This document shows, piece after piece, positions 3,594 through 5,921 of a stretch of DNA of 5,921 nt; the stretch's first letter is position 1, and each line of letters opens with the position of its first letter. The notes under the pieces were generated by a model, which had not been told where the DNA came from, searched no databases, and saw only the letters and a list, made by a program, of their open reading frames with translations. Position numbers and translations under genes: made by a program. The DNA is from Haloarculaceae archaeon (GTDB taxonomy: Archaea; Halobacteriota; Halobacteria; Halobacteriales; Haloarculaceae): assembly GCA_018609665.1 (NCBI GenBank), contig JAHENN010000004.1, forward strand, positions 1 to 5,921, read 5' to 3'.

Positions 3594-5921
3594 GTGCAGA
3601 TACGGGGTCCGGTCGTCGAGGCGCGCGAGCCGCGGACCGTCGAGACGTCCACCGGCACGTCGGAGCTGGCGGAGGTGGTCGTCCGGCCCGACCGCGGGGC
3701 GGCCGAGCCGGTCCAGGTGACGCTGTGGGGGAAGTGGACCGAGACGGCCGAACTGCTGGAACCGGGGATGGGGCTGCTGGTCACCGACGTCGACGAGCGG
3801 GAGTTCCGCGGCGAGACGCAGTACGCGACGACGGGCGACAGCGCGGTCGTCGTCGAGCCGGACTTCCTCGTCGACGTGACCGACGTCCGGGGGTGGGTGC
3901 AGTGCCCGCGAATCTACTACCTGAACAAGCTGTCGGGCGTCCCGCTGAAGTATCCGGTCGCGAAGGGGACCATCGTCCACGAGGTGTTCGGCGACCTGCT
4001 GCGGGGCCGGGACCTCGAGGAGAGCGTCGACGAGCGGGTCGCGGAGGCGGCGCTCGAACTGGGGTTGCTCGGGGAGACCGCCGAGGCCGTCGCCGAGGAC
4101 GTCCGGGCCAACGCCGCCGCCATCGAGGGGTGGCTCGAGCAGGGGGCGCTGACCGACGAGGACTCCTGGCGCTCCGAGCAGACGCTCATCTCCGAGCGGT
4201 TCGGCATCAAGGGCCGGGCCGACGCCGTCCGCCGGGGGGCGCCCGTCGAGCTGAAGACCGGCAAGAACACCGGCCGCGAGCCGCGGTTCCACGACAAGGT
4301 CCAGGCGGCCTGCTACGCGCTGCTCCTGGCCGACGACCTCGCGACGGCGCCGGACACCGGGACGCTGCTGTACACGAAGAACACGACGCTGGACCGCGGC
4401 GACGCCTCCGGGGACCTCTCGCCGGCCAAGGACTTCGCCGTCGGCTCGGGCTTCCTGAAGTTCGTGCTCCGGCAGCGCAACGAGATCGCCGCCGCCGAGT
4501 ACGACCTGACGGTGCCGACCGGCTACGAGGCAGACGCGAAATGCGAGTACTGCTTCGAGCGGGACACCTGCATGGCCGTGGCGGGGCGGCTCGACCAGGA
4601 GTCGAAGGCCGGCCGCGTCGGCGAGCCGGTGCCCGACGCCGAGCGGGCGTACTTCGAGCGGTTCTACCGGGCCATCGAGGAGGAGCGCCGCGAGGTCCAC
4701 GCCGAGTACCGGAAGCTGTGGGAGCAGACGGCCGCCGAGCGGGCCGACGACGACCGCGCGCTCGTCGACCTCGAGCCGGTCGACCGGGAGCCGCTCGACG
4801 GCGGCCGCTGGCGGCTCCGGGCCCGCCGGACCGACGACGCCGTCTCGAAGATCCGCGAGGGCGACCGCGTCCTCGCCAGCGACGGCCACCCGACCCGCGG
4901 CACCGCCGAACTGGCGACCGTCGAACGGCTCGGCGAGGCGGTCGTCGTCGTCGCCGACGAGCCGCTGGAGCTGCGGCGGCTCGACGTCTACCCCTCCGAG
5001 ATCGGCGTCGACCGCCGGCTGACGGCGCTGCACGACGCGATCCTCCGGGGCGACGCCGACCGGAAGGACGTCCTCTTCGGCCGCCGCGACCCCGAATTCG
5101 GCGACGACCGCGACGTCTACATCGACAACAACGACGCCCAGAACGAGGCGGTCAACCTCGCGCTGAACGCCGAGGACTTCGCGCTCGTCCACGGCCCGCC
5201 GGGGACGGGCAAGACGTACACGCTGGCGCGGACGGTCCGGGCGCTGGTCGCCGACGGCCGGCGGGTGCTGCTGTCGGCGTTCACGAACCGCGCGGTCGAC
5301 AACGCGATCGAGGCGCTGGAGGAGCAGGGATTCGCCGACGTCGTCCGGTGGGGGTCGGAGTCCGGCGTCCGCGAGGACATGCAGTCCTACCGGCTGGAGC
5401 GGTCCGGCGACCCCACGGAGCGGGCGGCGGCGCTGGACGACGCCCGCGTGGTCGCGGCGACGACGGCGGCCTGCGGCTCGCGGGCGCTGAAGGCACAGTC
5501 CTTCGACGTCGCCGTCGTCGACGAGGCCGGCCAGCTCACCGAGCCGGGGACGTTTCTGGCGACGAACCTCGCCGACCGGTTCGTCCTCGTCGGCGACCAC
5601 CGGCAGCTGCCGCCGGTCGTCCGCGCCGAGAACGACCTCCGGGAGTCGCTGTTCGAGCGGCTCATCGACGACCACCCCGAGGCCGGCGTGATGCTCGACC
5701 GGCAGTACCGGATGAGCCAGCGCGTGCAGTACTTCCCGAGCCGGGAGTTCTACGACGGCCGGCTGCGGCCGGCCTCTGGCGAGGTTGCCGGCCGGCGGCT
5801 CGCGGACCTGCCGGGCGTCGACCCGGCGGCGCTGCCGCCCGCGCTGTCGGATCCGGTGTCGTTCGTCGACCCCGACGGGAGCGCGGCGGGCAACTCCAAC
5901 CCGACCGAGGCCGACCGGGTC
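3594..5921 (+). CDS. Dna2-like OB-fold / Fe-S RecB nuclease / SF1B helicase, 3'-truncated
   Basis: GTG at 3594 opens a frame that runs off the window (776 codons seen). Residues 1-100 look like an RPA-type OB fold (VQVTLWGKWTE). The nuclease follows: Cys104 in CPRIYYLNKL, His129 in GTIVHEVF, Asp210 in GRAD, Glu219-Leu-Lys221, and QxxxY at 237-241. Cys317, Cys320 and Cys326 (CxxCx5C) complete the set that binds a 4Fe-4S cluster in Dna2 and AddB. After a helical stalk and a beta-rich region (about 390-460) comes the helicase: Walker A GPPGTGKT (534-541, Lys540), motif Ia SAFTNRAVDN, motif II DEAGQ (643-647), motif III GDHRQLPP (667-674) and QYRM (704-707). Motifs V and VI should lie beyond the edge. 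By homology the enzyme unwinds DNA using ATP and cuts single-stranded ends or flaps in replication and repair. All visible catalytic residues are intact, so it should be active. 'Dna2-like' is a family call; the cellular role is inferred. Confidence 0.93.
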   Translation, partial: MQIRGPVVEAREPRTVETSTGTSELAEVVVRPDRGAAEPVQVTLWGKWTETAELLEPGMGLLVTDVDEREFRGETQYATTGDSAVVVEPDFLVDVTDVRGWVQCPRIYYLNKLSGVPLKYPVAKGTIVHEVFGDLLRGRDLEESVDERVAEAALELGLLGETAEAVAEDVRANAAAIEGWLEQGALTDEDSWRSEQTLISERFGIKGRADAVRRGAPVELKTGKNTGREPRFHDKVQAACYALLLADDLATAPDTGTLLYTKNTTLDRGDASGDLSPAKDFAVGSGFLKFVLRQRNEIAAAEYDLTVPTGYEADAKCEYCFERDTCMAVAGRLDQESKAGRVGEPVPDAERAYFERFYRAIEEERREVHAEYRKLWEQTAAERADDDRALVDLEPVDREPLDGGRWRLRARRTDDAVSKIREGDRVLASDGHPTRGTAELATVERLGEAVVVVADEPLELRRLDVYPSEIGVDRRLTALHDAILRGDADRKDVLFGRRDPEFGDDRDVYIDNNDAQNEAVNLALNAEDFALVHGPPGTGKTYTLARTVRALVADGRRVLLSAFTNRAVDNAIEALEEQGFADVVRWGSESGVREDMQSYRLERSGDPTERAAALDDARVVAATTAACGSRALKAQSFDVAVVDEAGQLTEPGTFLATNLADRFVLVGDHRQLPPVVRAENDLRESLFERLIDDHPEAGVMLDRQYRMSQRVQYFPSREFYDGRLRPASGEVAGRRLADLPGVDPAALPPALSDPVSFVDPDGSAAGNSNPTEADRV

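Noticed and set aside
3116..3784. Longer 222-residue version of the membrane protein
   Set aside because: The added 90 residues lie antisense to the OB-fold region of the Dna2-like gene, are Ser/Arg/Pro-rich, and cross the divergent promoter region.
2316..5675. Open minus-strand frame of 1119 codons antisense to the Dna2-like gene
   Set aside because: Composition is extreme Arg/Gly/Pro/Ala/Val/Leu without domain motifs, and it overlies three well-supported genes, including strongly conserved helicase and nuclease motifs. Stop codons are rare in this GC-rich DNA, so long shadow frames are expected.
1..5921. CRISPR array, tRNA, insertion sequence or defence cassette
   Set aside because: No regularly spaced repeats, no cloverleaf-like sequence with a CCA-side GTTCRA motif, no transposase, and no paired terminal repeats were seen. 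The Dna2-like gene alone does not indicate a defence island.

Overview
The window looks like haloarchaeal (class Halobacteria) chromosomal DNA. GC content is very high with a strong G/C third-position bias. The predicted proteins are rich in Asp/Glu and poor in Lys. Several starts sit about 25-30 bp behind T/A-rich boxes in otherwise GC-rich DNA, as expected of haloarchaeal leaderless transcription. Genus cannot be told from the sequence alone.

Layout, left to right. 1-618 (+) is the C-terminal part of an alpha/beta-hydrolase with an intact Ser-Asp-His triad. 655-801 (+) is a 48-residue acidic protein of unknown function with a well-placed TATA-like box. 802-1017 is a 216-bp spacer holding a GC-rich hairpin just after that stop, and a TATAAT-like promoter at 973-979. 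1018-2520 (+) is an orphan PAS-GAF-HisKA-HATPase sensor histidine kinase. A possible 7-codon leaderless upstream ORF (1002-1025) overlaps its start. 2522-3073 (-) is a 183-residue acidic protein of unknown function, convergent with the kinase with one base between the two stop codons. 3116-3514 (-) is a 132-residue four-helix membrane protein resembling the SPW-repeat family. A 79-bp divergent promoter region (3515-3593) separates it from 3594-5921 (+), a Dna2-like protein that runs off the right edge. That protein has an N-terminal OB-fold-like region, a RecB-family nuclease with the four cysteines of an iron-sulfur cluster, and an SF1B helicase.

The genes do not form one obvious pathway. 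The kinase has no response regulator in view. The Dna2-like enzyme fits genome maintenance (DNA end resection, flap processing or replication-fork repair). The two minus-strand genes may be co-transcribed (42-bp gap) away from the Dna2 promoter. I see no mobile element, CRISPR array, rRNA or tRNA, and no convincing new defence system. The most open questions are the 48-residue gene, the mini-ORF at the kinase start, the mirror-symmetric divergent promoter, and the 183-residue protein with its upstream palindrome.
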